Below, one piece after another: positions 1-6,190 of a DNA stretch of 11,395 nucleotides. The stretch is from JANLTP01 sp031363055 (GTDB lineage Bacteria > Pseudomonadota > Gammaproteobacteria > Burkholderiales > Burkholderiaceae_E): the NCBI GenBank assembly GCA_031363055.1, contig JANLTP010000031.1, positions 1 through 11,395 on the forward strand, written 5' to 3'. A program made the translations under genes and the position numbers. The notes under the pieces were generated by a model that made no database searches, was not told the origin of the DNA, and saw nothing but the letters and a program-made list of their open reading frames with translations. How positions within the stretch are numbered: the first letter of the stretch is position 1; each line of letters begins with the position of its first letter.

Positions 1-1
1 C

Positions 2-568
2 ATTGACCGCTCCGGCTTCGACAAGATCGCGACCTACCCTGTTCGACTTGTGGCAGAGTTATCTAGCGTGCTGGCCGTGCGGCTGGCGCGCCGCCGGCAC
101 AAGGTCGATGTCATTGGCAAGCCGCGCGCGGCAACGGCCGAATTGGCCGCGCTGATCAGCAAGCAGGTGCTGCCGCTGAAACCGGCGTTAGTCATCTGGC
201 AAATTGGTCGCTCCGACGCGCGCCGGGGCAATCCGCCCTATCGCTTCGCTGATCAACTCGACACCGGTATCAAGATGCTGCGCCAGCAAGGCATCGACAC
301 CATCGTGCTCGATCTCCAGTATCACCCGCAATTCGAGGCCTTGTTCCGGACCGACGAATACCGCAAACACCTGCGCTGGGTCGCGGCCAAGCGTGACTTG
401 CCGCTGTTCCGACGCTTCGAGATGATCGAACACTGGCAAACGGAAGGCCGGGTTGATCTGGATTCAGGCACCGCCGAGACTGAAAACGCTTCGTATGATT
501 TCATTCAGGATTGCGTGTCGTATCAGTTGACCCGAATGATTGTCAGTGGTGTCCGGCAGTCGCCATGA
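2..568 (+). CDS. SGNH/GDSL hydrolase-like protein, partial and probably catalytically degenerate
   Basis: The reading frame is open from the first bases of the window, so the N-terminus lies to the left; 188 residues are visible. A GTG at 50 could serve as a start, but the frame upstream of it also aligns with the next gene (a Y-P-x-x-L stretch), so I read it as the inside of a longer protein. It is a paralog of the gene at 565: both share the strand-plus-turn VIWQ(I/F)G and a later (L)DLQ strand with matching spacing. In the family the G-x-N block gives an oxyanion-hole Asn, and a C-terminal D-x-x-H gives the catalytic Asp and His. Here the first block reads GRSDA with no Asn, and no D-x-x-H is visible near the C-terminus. 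The Ser block would lie outside the window. The stop overlaps the next start as ATGA, so the two are probably translationally coupled. Inference: a non-catalytic or altered partner of the downstream hydrolase. The family call is good; the substrate is unknown. Confidence 0.7.
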   Translation: MDRSGFDKIATYPVRLVAELSSVLAVRLARRRHKVDVIGKPRAATAELAALISKQVLPLKPALVIWQIGRSDARRGNPPYRFADQLDTGIKMLRQQGIDTIVLDLQYHPQFEALFRTDEYRKHLRWVAAKRDLPLFRRFEMIEHWQTEGRVDLDSGTAETENASYDFIQDCVSYQLTRMIVSGVRQSP

Positions 569-1386
569 TCGGATTGGTTTCTCACTGTCGGCGATCGATC
601 CGGTTTGTTTTTGGCGCAGGTATCAGCCTGGGCTTGGGTCTGGTCCTGATTTCAGGGGCAGGTCCGGGACCGGCTTACGCGCAAACACAAGCTGAGTCGA
701 CCGCCGTCCCGGTTGTAACGCCGCCATGCCCGCCCACGCTCAAAACGGCTGCACTGGAGGGAACGCTGCCACGTCTGCGGGCGCGATTGCGCGCAAAACA
801 TTCACTGACCATCGTCGCGCTCGGGTCGTCTTCGACGGCCGGTGCCGGCGCATCTAAAGCCGACGGCAGCTATCCAAGGCAACTGGAGCGCGCACTGAAG
901 TTCCAAATGCCCGAACGCGAGATTGTCGTCCTCAATGCCGGCGTCAACGGCCAGGAGGCGCCAGACATGCTGGCGCGGCTCGAGCAGGATGTCATCAGGG
1001 CTGCACCCGACCTGGTCATCTGGCAATTCGGATCGAACGGCTTGCTGCGCGGGCGCTCGGTCGATTCAATGGAAGCCACGGTTCGCTCAGGCATCGAGAG
1101 GATACACGCGATCGGGGCCGACGTGATGTTGCTGGACCTGCAACGGGCACCGCGCATCGATGCCTTGCCGGAGCGCGATCAGGTGCTCGAGATGACCCGA
1201 AGAGTTGCGCTGAATTCGAGTGCGGCCTTATTTCACCGCTACCGTCTGATGGCCGGCTGGTCGGACTCGTTGGGCGAAGGTTACTCGCAGATGGTGCACG
1301 AAGATCAATTGCATATGACCGACCAGAGCTATCGATGCATGGCGCGGGTGCTGGCGGATTCGCTGGTTGCGGCGGTGCGGGATTGA
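565..1386 (+). CDS. Exported SGNH/GDSL-family hydrolase (esterase or acyl-transfer type)
   Basis: This is a 273-residue protein. I chose the ATG at 565 because it overlaps the preceding stop (ATGA) and is followed by a signal-peptide-like segment: basic residues near 9-13, a hydrophobic stretch 14-33 and an A-x-A site ending near residue 39 (AYAQ). Seen in the mature part are block I GSSST (residues 87-91, likely nucleophile Ser89), block II NAGVNG (125-130), block III FGSNG with Asn158, and block V DQLH with Asp247 and His250. That is a complete SGNH catalytic set. Related exported proteins act on acyl esters, for example O-acetyl groups of polysaccharides, and some relatives are encoded next to MBOAT acyltransferases. 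No MBOAT gene is visible here, and the cluster extends left of the window. The protein probably acts in the periplasm or at the membrane. The substrate cannot be told from sequence. Confidence 0.82.
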   Translation: MIGLVSHCRRSIRFVFGAGISLGLGLVLISGAGPGPAYAQTQAESTAVPVVTPPCPPTLKTAALEGTLPRLRARLRAKHSLTIVALGSSSTAGAGASKADGSYPRQLERALKFQMPEREIVVLNAGVNGQEAPDMLARLEQDVIRAAPDLVIWQFGSNGLLRGRSVDSMEATVRSGIERIHAIGADVMLLDLQRAPRIDALPERDQVLEMTRRVALNSSAALFHRYRLMAGWSDSLGEGYSQMVHEDQLHMTDQSYRCMARVLADSLVAAVRD

Positions 1387-1449
1387 CGCACCGACGTTAT
1401 CGCGCTGACCGTGACGCATTGACTTTAACGCACTAACGCCGCCGTCCGC

Positions 1450-3078
1450 CTAACCGGGCGCGTCGACGCCTAAATACCGTACTACTCGAATCGGCACGTC
1501 GGACACTTGTAATTCCTCCACGTGCCCCTGCACGATGCCATCGGCCATCGTCATGCGGGTGCGCAATCGGACATACTCCGCCCATGAAGCGATGATGAAC
1601 CGCTCCACGAAGATGCCATCGCTCGACAAATCGCGAAACACACGCCAACTGGTCGCGCCGTTACGGCGCCGGATGCGCTCCATCGCGTGAATTGCGTGAT
1701 AAAACTCGTCGAAGCTTTTTGGGTGAATCTGATATTCGATCTGGATCAGTACCGGCCCATCGTCGGGCATCGGCTTCACGTCAATCGCCAAGTCCGGATA
1801 CTTCGCCCCCTCAACCACATCGGCTTCGCTACCCATCGCGACATGAATGCGATGATTCCACATTTGCAGCAGCACCATCGCAGCGGCCGAGGCAGTCAGT
1901 GCAACACGGGTGTCGGTGAACGTCGCCAATGAACCCCAGACGATGCTGCCGATCGCCAGACTGGCCTGCACCGCGACCAGATTCATGGCAACCGCTCGCG
2001 CCCGTACCCAGGCCGGTGCCGAGCTTTGAGTGCCCGCAGAAAGGCTGGACAGCACGCCCATCCAGGCCGCTCCTGCACCGAAGGCGCCGAACACGGCCAG
2101 CGAAGTCCACGGCGTCCAGGCAAGCAACCCGATAGAGACGACCCACAACACGACACCGTAGCCGACGACCGACGCCAGTGGCTGGCGCTGCAACTGCTGC
2201 GGTACCGACAAGGCGCTGACCACCGAGCCGATACCAAAGGCCGCCGATAACAAGCCGTAGCCGCCGGCACCGAGCATCAACTGATCGCGCGCGATGACCG
2301 GTAGCAGCGCCCAGAATGCACTGGCGCAAAAGCCGAAGGTCAGGTTGCGAACGATGATGGCGCGGATCGCGGGCGAATGCCGTGCGTAGCGCAGGCCGAT
2401 CATCGCACCGGACATCAGTGTTTCAGGGATGCCGGGCAGTACGCGTTCGCGGTTGCGCCAGAATCGCGACGCAATCAGCATCCAGCTAAAGAAGAAGGCG
2501 CCGAGCAACATCGCGATGCCGGAGCCCGACCAGGTCGCAATGGTTCCGCCGAGCGCCGGTCCAACGGCACGCGCGATACTGAATGCCACCGCGCCCAAGG
2601 CCAGCGCCTTGGTCAATTCCTCGCGGCCCACAAAGCCATTGATGCTGGCCTGCTGGGCTGGCATATAAAACGTAAACGCGCAGCCAATGACGAAGGTCGC
2701 GAACAACAGGCTGATCGGTCCCACGAGCTCGGCAATTTCAAGCAGACCCAACAAGGCCGAAGCCGCCACCAGCGCCACTGATGCGCCGATCACGAGCCGC
2801 TTGCGATCAACGATATCAGCCAAGGTTCCCGCGAAGAGACCAAACAGCAAGGACGGCAAGGTGCTGGCGGTCTGCACCAGCGCCACCATCAGCGCCGACG
2901 GCGTCAAGGTGGCCATCGTCCAGGCAGCCAGTGTTGCCTGCAAGGTGATGCCAAGGGCAGTGCCAATGGCGCCCGCATAGAACAGCCGAAACGACGCGTG
3001 TCGCAGCGGCGAGGTGGCGAAGTAACGATTCAGTTGGGCGGTCAGCGCGGGCATCAGCTTGCCAGAGTTGTGTTTCAC
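1450..3078 (-). CDS. MFS transporter, EntS-like (MFS_3 type), with C-terminal ABM-like domain
   Basis: A 542-residue membrane protein. Residues about 21-412 form a major facilitator domain with around 12 hydrophobic segments, including the loop 2-3 motif A GTLADIVDRKR (84-94). The sequence style matches the EntS/MFS_3 exporters, known or thought to export small molecules such as siderophores. Residues about 443-520 form a soluble domain with a PVLIQIEYQI strand and the phrase W-R-V-F-R-D...FVERFIIASW, like small alpha/beta ferredoxin-fold (antibiotic biosynthesis monooxygenase-like) domains. MFS_3 proteins of about 520-550 residues commonly carry this tail, so the fusion is probably normal for the subfamily. 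The start is uncertain: GTG at 3078 gives the full frame, and an ATG at 3054 would drop eight residues; neither has a clear Shine-Dalgarno. The gene converges on the SGNH pair with a 63-bp gap and diverges from the TPR gene. Substrate unknown. Confidence 0.85.
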   Translation of the reverse strand: MKHNSGKLMPALTAQLNRYFATSPLRHASFRLFYAGAIGTALGITLQATLAAWTMATLTPSALMVALVQTASTLPSLLFGLFAGTLADIVDRKRLVIGASVALVAASALLGLLEIAELVGPISLLFATFVIGCAFTFYMPAQQASINGFVGREELTKALALGAVAFSIARAVGPALGGTIATWSGSGIAMLLGAFFFSWMLIASRFWRNRERVLPGIPETLMSGAMIGLRYARHSPAIRAIIVRNLTFGFCASAFWALLPVIARDQLMLGAGGYGLLSAAFGIGSVVSALSVPQQLQRQPLASVVGYGVVLWVVSIGLLAWTPWTSLAVFGAFGAGAAWMGVLSSLSAGTQSSAPAWVRARAVAMNLVAVQASLAIGSIVWGSLATFTDTRVALTASAAAMVLLQMWNHRIHVAMGSEADVVEGAKYPDLAIDVKPMPDDGPVLIQIEYQIHPKSFDEFYHAIHAMERIRRRNGATSWRVFRDLSSDGIFVERFIIASWAEYVRLRTRMTMADGIVQGHVEELQVSDVPIRVVRYLGVDAPG

Positions 3079-3130
3079 ACTAGTCTAGACGACAAAATTT
3101 CGATCTTGAATTGCGCGTGAACATCCCCAT

Positions 3131-3160
3131 TTGACGGTCAAGATGCGAGATAGGTTTAGC
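3131..3160 (+). promoter_or_regulatory. Weak candidate promoter of the TPR protein gene
   Basis: TTGACG (3131-3136) is a good -35 match. The best-spaced -10 is TTTAGC (3155-3160, 18-bp spacer), a poor match to TATAAT, so this is tentative. It lies about 65 bp before the start codon in the divergent gap between MFS 1 and the TPR gene. Confidence 0.25.
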
Positions 3161-3225
3161 ATCGGAGCGACGCAGGCTCATTTGAACGCCTGCCAACGGC
3201 GAATCAACCAGGGAATTCAGTCACC

Positions 3226-4173
3226 ATGCAGAATCGATCTTTTAATCAGCGCGCCGTCAAATGGCTCGCTACCCTTGCCTTCGTCAGCGTCAGCGTTGCA
3301 GCGATTGCCCAAACCGATCCGACACTGAATCAGGTTTATGAAGCGGTGCAGGCTGGCCGCCTTGAGCAAGCAAATACGATGATGCAGCAGGTGCTGATCT
3401 CCCATCCGAACAGCGCCAAGGCGCATTTTGTGCAGGCCGAAATTTCCGCGAAGCAAGGTCAGCTCGGCCGCGCTCGCGACGCGCTTGCGACGGCAGAGAA
3501 GCTGGCACCAGGCCTGCCGTTCGCGAATGCTGAGTCGGTGCAACATCTGCGCACGCAGCTCTCGGCCAAAAGCACTGCAACGGCCAGTCCGAGCGCCGGC
3601 AAGGTCGCTGATCGCCCATCTGGCTATGCCGCCCCGGTCGCTCCCGCCCAGCCCTTCCCCTGGACCATGGCGATCGGCCTTGGCGGTTTGGCAGCCGCGG
3701 TGGGTCTATTCATGTTCCGCCGAAAATCGGCCGCCAGCGCCGCCACGGCGCGTGCCGGTTCAATGCCGGTTAACCCGAACAACGCCCAGGCTGCCTACGG
3801 CGGCAATCCAGGCAGTCAGGCCGCAGCGGGCGGCGGCCTCGGCGGACCACAGAATTTCGGCGCTCCGGGCCCAATGGGTTCGGGATTCGGCCAAGGCGGC
3901 GGTACGGGGATGGGCGGCAGGGTCATGGGTGGCCTCGCCACCGGGTTGGCCGTTGGCGCCGGGGTCATGGCGGCTCAGGCCATTGGCAAAAGCATGATGG
4001 GCGGCAACGAACATTCGCAACAGGCCGGCGAGGGCCTCGCCCACAATGATCTGATTCCGATCGATACGAACCAGGATTCGGGTGGCCAGAACTTTGGTGT
4101 CAACGATTCGAGTTCGTGGGACGACGGCGGTTCGTTGGCGAGCAACGACGATAACGATAGCTGGGATACCTGA
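3226..4173 (+). CDS. TPR-containing envelope protein with Gly-rich region and acidic tail
   Basis: A 315-residue protein starting at ATG 3226, preceded by an AGGGAA ribosome-binding site at 3210-3215. Residues 1-29 look like a signal peptide (basic start, hydrophobic 13-26, AIAQ). Residues about 31-95 form a helical TPR-like region: VYEAVQAGRLEQANTMMQQVL, HPNSAKAHF, and GRARDALATAEKLAP. A Pro/Ala linker leads to a membrane segment at 146-163 followed by FRRKS, which by the positive-inside rule places the next part in the cytoplasm. Residues 180-260 are rich in Gly, Ala and Met, with a second weakly hydrophobic Gly-spaced stretch (235-254) resembling a glycine zipper. The last 50 residues are acidic and contain NFGVNDSSSWDD and DDNDSWDT. 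I recall proteins of this layout in Burkholderiales, but their function is not established. It is probably a membrane-anchored scaffold facing the periplasm; this is inference. It stands alone and converges on the thioesterase gene with a 12-bp gap. Confidence 0.75.
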   Translation: MQNRSFNQRAVKWLATLAFVSVSVAAIAQTDPTLNQVYEAVQAGRLEQANTMMQQVLISHPNSAKAHFVQAEISAKQGQLGRARDALATAEKLAPGLPFANAESVQHLRTQLSAKSTATASPSAGKVADRPSGYAAPVAPAQPFPWTMAIGLGGLAAAVGLFMFRRKSAASAATARAGSMPVNPNNAQAAYGGNPGSQAAAGGGLGGPQNFGAPGPMGSGFGQGGGTGMGGRVMGGLATGLAVGAGVMAAQAIGKSMMGGNEHSQQAGEGLAHNDLIPIDTNQDSGGQNFGVNDSSSWDDGGSLASNDDNDSWDT

Positions 4174-4185
4174 ACTGAGGGCGCG

Positions 4186-4605
4186 TCAATCGGTCAAGGG
4201 AATGATCATGCCGGTTGAGGTCGCCATGGCGGCCATGCGTCCCTGCGAATCGAATAGTTCGGCCTCGAGGAACGCCACACGTTTGCCGCGCCGGATTACG
4301 CGACCCTCGGCGATTCCTTCGCCAGGTCCGACGCGCTCAAGAAAACTCACCTTGATCTCGAGGCTGGCAACCGAGAACTGATTGTCGGTGTCGTACATCA
4401 CCGCCTGAGCCATCGCGGCGTCCATCCAGGCGGTGATGAATCCGCCCTGCGCGATGGTGCCATTGGTGTGGCAGAACTCGGGCTTGACCGTGAACGAAGC
4501 GCGCAACACGCGGCGCTGCTTGTCCCAGGACAGGATCCGGTACCCGCCCAGCGACTCCCAAAGCGCAAGATCCTTTCGCGGTGATTCATCCATTTCGGTG
4601 TTCAT
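4186..4605 (-). CDS. PaaI-family hotdog thioesterase
   Basis: A 139-residue single-domain protein of the usual length for PaaI-type acyl-CoA thioesterases, which hydrolyse acyl- or aryl-CoA esters in the cytoplasm. The motif region reads CHTNGTIAQGGFITAWMDAAMAQAV (residues 45-69 approximately), with Asn48, the Gly-Gly of the hotdog helix start and Asp62. The classical HGG His is Gln53 here; QGG versions are common in this superfamily, so this is a subgroup trait and not clear evidence of inactivity. The strands SLEIKVSFLERV (81-92) and GRVIRRGKRVAFLEAELFD (101-119) fit the hotdog beta-sheet. The start ATG at 4605 overlaps the stop of a short upstream ORF (see 4602-4637); an ATG four codons downstream is an alternative. 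It is a single gene between two plus-strand genes. The true CoA substrate is unknown. Confidence 0.88.
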   Translation of the reverse strand: MNTEMDESPRKDLALWESLGGYRILSWDKQRRVLRASFTVKPEFCHTNGTIAQGGFITAWMDAAMAQAVMYDTDNQFSVASLEIKVSFLERVGPGEGIAEGRVIRRGKRVAFLEAELFDSQGRMAAMATSTGMIIPLTD

Positions 4606-4640
4606 TCATCTCGCAGTTCAGCCCTTTCGGTGTTCATTCA
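4593..4640. repeat. Pair of 16-bp direct repeats, period 32 bp
   Basis: TTTCGGTGTTCATTCA occurs exactly at 4593-4608 and again at 4625-4640. The copies are separated by 16 bp and cover the start codon region of the thioesterase on the minus strand. The 32-bp offset is not a multiple of three, so the upstream copy starts a different frame. It looks like a partial tandem duplication. Confidence 0.85.
4602..4637 (-). other. Putative 11-codon upstream ORF (leader peptide) coupled to the thioesterase
   Basis: Reading the minus strand from 4637 gives ATG and then MNTERAELRDE with a TGA at 4604-4602. That stop overlaps the thioesterase start in an ATGA arrangement. The first four codons (MNTE) are identical to those of the thioesterase because both lie in copies of a 16-bp direct repeat. 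Whether it is translated is not shown; no strong Shine-Dalgarno is visible before it. Confidence 0.3.
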
Positions 4641-4747
4641 CTCGCTCTCATTGACTCGGACCTGCTCCAATTACGCTGCCAGAGGCATCGATCCTGAAAC
4701 CAGCGCGGGCAATGACAGCAGGCAATTTTTGCACAAGTGCGAGTATG

Positions 4748-4768
4748 CGCGGTCCATCCTGAACCGCG
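4748..4768 (+). promoter_or_regulatory. 6-bp inverted repeat abutting the MFS 2 start codon
   Basis: CGCGGT (4748-4753) and ACCGCG (4763-4768) are perfect inverted arms around a 9-nt loop, ending one base before the ATG at 4769. In RNA this would sequester the region where a ribosome-binding site belongs; as DNA it could be an operator. No Shine-Dalgarno is otherwise visible for this gene. A function is inference only. Confidence 0.3.
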
Positions 4769-6052
4769 ATGATCAATTCTTCCGCCAAAACCTCAGCACT
4801 CGCGCCGTTTCGAGTCCGCAACTTTCGGCTGCAATGGCCAGCCGATCTGTGTACCGCCTGGGCGCTCGAGATGGAGAACCTGATCCTCGGCTGGTATGTG
4901 CTGGTCGAGACCGGCTCGGTGGTGCTGTTGACCGTGTACGGCTCGCTGCTGCTGGTCGGCACCCTGCTGTCGCCGCTGCTTGGCATGCTCGGCGATCGCT
5001 GGGGATTGCGCAACGTATTGGCGGCCATGCGTGCGAGCTATGCCCTATTTGCCGCAATCATTCTGTTGCTGGCACTGACCAACGCGCTGACGCCGACGCT
5101 GGTTCTGGCGATCGCAGCGCTTTCCGGACTGATTCGCCCCACCGACATCGGTATGCGCAGTGCCTTGGTCGGCGCCAACGTGCCGCCCGAGCACCTGGTC
5201 GCGGCACTCGGCATCTCGCGCACGACTCAGGACACCGCGCGCATCGGCGGCGCCTTGCTTGGAACCGGCTTCATGGCGGTGTTCGGCATGGTGCCGGCTT
5301 ACGGGGTCATCTGCGCGATTTATCTGACCGGCGTGTTGCTGACCCTGCAGGTTCGTGATTCGCCTGGATTGAGCCCGAGTTCGAATTCGAATTCGAGTCC
5401 GAATACGAGTTCGAGTTCGAGTTCGAAAGCGACGCCTTCGCCGTGGCGCGAACTCAAGGATGGTCTGCTCTACGTCTGGCGGACACCGCGATTGCGCGCA
5501 GCCATGAGTGTGGCAGCGCTGGTCAATCTGACCGCGTTCCCGTTTACCACCGGACTCATGCCCTACATCGCCCGCGATGTCTTCGGCGTCAATCAGCAAG
5601 GACTGGGCTGGCTGGTCGCCAGTTTCGGCTGCGGTGCCTTCCTCGGATCGCTGTGCATGAGCGCCTTCGGCGAACGTATTCCGACGGCGCGCGGGATGCT
5701 GATGGGAGCGGTCGGTTGGCATTTGTGTCTGATCGGCTTTGTCTTTTCGAACAGTCTTCCGTTGGCGTTCGCACTCCTGTTTGGCGCTGGTTTTTCGCAA
5801 AGCCTGTCGATGGTATCGCTGTCGATCCTGCTGTTGCGCACCTCGGAGCCACGCTTCAGAGGCCGGATCATGGGCGTGCGGATGCTGGCCATCTACACCT
5901 TGCCGATTGGGCTGCTGAGCGTGGGGGTCTTGATCCCGAGGGTTGGCTTTCTCGGCACTACCTTGAGTTTGCTGATGTTGGGTTTCGTCTTGGTCTTTGC
6001 CATCGGAATGGTTTGGCGGGTTGATCTGCAGTTGAAGAATCCGCCCGGTTAA
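4769..6052 (+). CDS. MFS transporter, EntS-like
   Basis: A 427-residue inner-membrane protein with about 12 hydrophobic segments in two halves. It begins LAPFRVRNFRLQW, the start style of EntS-type exporters, and has a motif A-like loop GMLGDRWGLRNVL (72-84), so the ATG at 4769 gives a sensible length. Proton-driven export of a small molecule is the likely activity; the substrate is unknown. It belongs to the same broad group as the transporter at 1450-3078 but lacks the C-terminal soluble domain. The cytoplasmic loop between the two halves (residues 203-220) is a Ser/Asn run encoded by a hexanucleotide repeat, an unusual low-complexity insert. No clear ribosome-binding site precedes it, and an inverted repeat abuts the start. 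It is 163 bp from the divergent thioesterase and is followed by a 138-bp gap before the ABC operon. Confidence 0.85.
   Translation: MINSSAKTSALAPFRVRNFRLQWPADLCTAWALEMENLILGWYVLVETGSVVLLTVYGSLLLVGTLLSPLLGMLGDRWGLRNVLAAMRASYALFAAIILLLALTNALTPTLVLAIAALSGLIRPTDIGMRSALVGANVPPEHLVAALGISRTTQDTARIGGALLGTGFMAVFGMVPAYGVICAIYLTGVLLTLQVRDSPGLSPSSNSNSSPNTSSSSSSKATPSPWRELKDGLLYVWRTPRLRAAMSVAALVNLTAFPFTTGLMPYIARDVFGVNQQGLGWLVASFGCGAFLGSLCMSAFGERIPTARGMLMGAVGWHLCLIGFVFSNSLPLAFALLFGAGFSQSLSMVSLSILLLRTSEPRFRGRIMGVRMLAIYTLPIGLLSVGVLIPRVGFLGTTLSLLMLGFVLVFAIGMVWRVDLQLKNPPG
5376..5429 (+). repeat. Hexanucleotide microsatellite (CGARTT), about 9 units, inside MFS 2
   Basis: Consecutive 6-bp units read CGAGTT, CGAATT, CGAATT, CGAGTC, CGAATA, CGAGTT, CGAGTT, CGAGTT and CGAAAG. 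They encode alternating Ser-Ser and Asn-Ser in the central cytoplasmic loop of the transporter. Because the unit is six bases, gain or loss of units keeps the frame and only changes loop length by two residues. Confidence 0.9.
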
Positions 6053-6077
6053 TCGAAATTAAAGCGCCCGTCGTCGA

Positions 6078-6106
6078 TTGACGCTTAAAAACCGAAGCGC
6101 TAGGAT
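6078..6106 (+). promoter_or_regulatory. Candidate sigma70 promoter of the ABC importer operon
   Basis: TTGACG (6078-6083) and TAGGAT (6101-6106) are separated by exactly 17 bp, matching the -35 TTGACA at 5 of 6 and the -10 TATAAT at 4 of 6 positions. Transcription would start near 6113, leaving a leader of about 78 nt before the binding-protein start. It is inferred from consensus only. Confidence 0.45.
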
Positions 6107-6114
6107 AAATCCGA

Positions 6115-6150
6115 CAATCTGGTGACCAAAATTCGCCAATCTGATGACCA
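6115..6150 (+). repeat. Two near-identical 14-bp operator-like repeats, 22 bp apart
   Basis: CAATCTGGTGACCA (6115-6128) and CAATCTGATGACCA (6137-6150) differ at one base and are offset by 22 bp, about two helical turns. The first contains TGGT-G-ACCA, a dyad-symmetric core; in the second one half-site base is changed. They lie just downstream of the candidate promoter, where a repressor would block transcription. A GntR-like regulator would fit the shape of the core, but no regulator gene is in the window. Confidence 0.4.
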
Positions 6151-6172
6151 GTCAATGGCTCGCTGCATTGAC
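6151..6172 (+). promoter_or_regulatory. Small stem-loop in the leader of the ABC operon
   Basis: GTCAATG (6151-6157) and CATTGAC (6166-6172) are perfect 7-bp inverted arms with an 8-nt loop, ending 7 nt before the AAGGA ribosome-binding site at 6180-6184. It could modulate translation or be a further protein-binding site. There is no T-tract, so it is not a terminator. Confidence 0.3.
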
Positions 6173-6190
6173 CATTACCAAGGAAATATC

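Noticed and set aside
511..564. Longer start for the second SGNH protein
   Set aside because: The extra 18 residues overlap the first gene in another frame and would precede the signal peptide; ATG 565 with ATGA coupling is better.
1384..1440. Scattered TGACGCA/TAACGCM heptamers between the convergent genes
   Set aside because: Four short imperfect copies at uneven spacing (28, 14 and 8 bp); likely chance, and no terminator hairpin with a T-tract is present.
3079..3091. CTAG-rich near-palindrome (ACTAGTCTAGAC) upstream of MFS 1
   Set aside because: It contains a perfect 8-bp palindrome, GTCTAGAC, and two CTAG tetramers, which are rare in bacteria, but it is too short and unmatched to a known operator to call.
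4630..5358. Plus-strand frame overlapping the start of MFS 2
   Set aside because: It is Arg-rich low-quality coding in a shifted frame; the overlapping MFS frame has clear hydrophobic helices and motif A.
5045..5800. Antisense frame of about 250 codons opposite MFS 2, with an Arg-Thr repeat
   Set aside because: The Arg-Thr run is only the reverse reading of the CGARTT microsatellite, and the frame has no ribosome-binding site or recognisable domain.
6062..6086. AAGCG/CGCTT inverted arms after MFS 2 as a terminator
   Set aside because: The stem is only 5 bp with a 15-nt loop, lacks a T-tract and overlaps the candidate -35 element.
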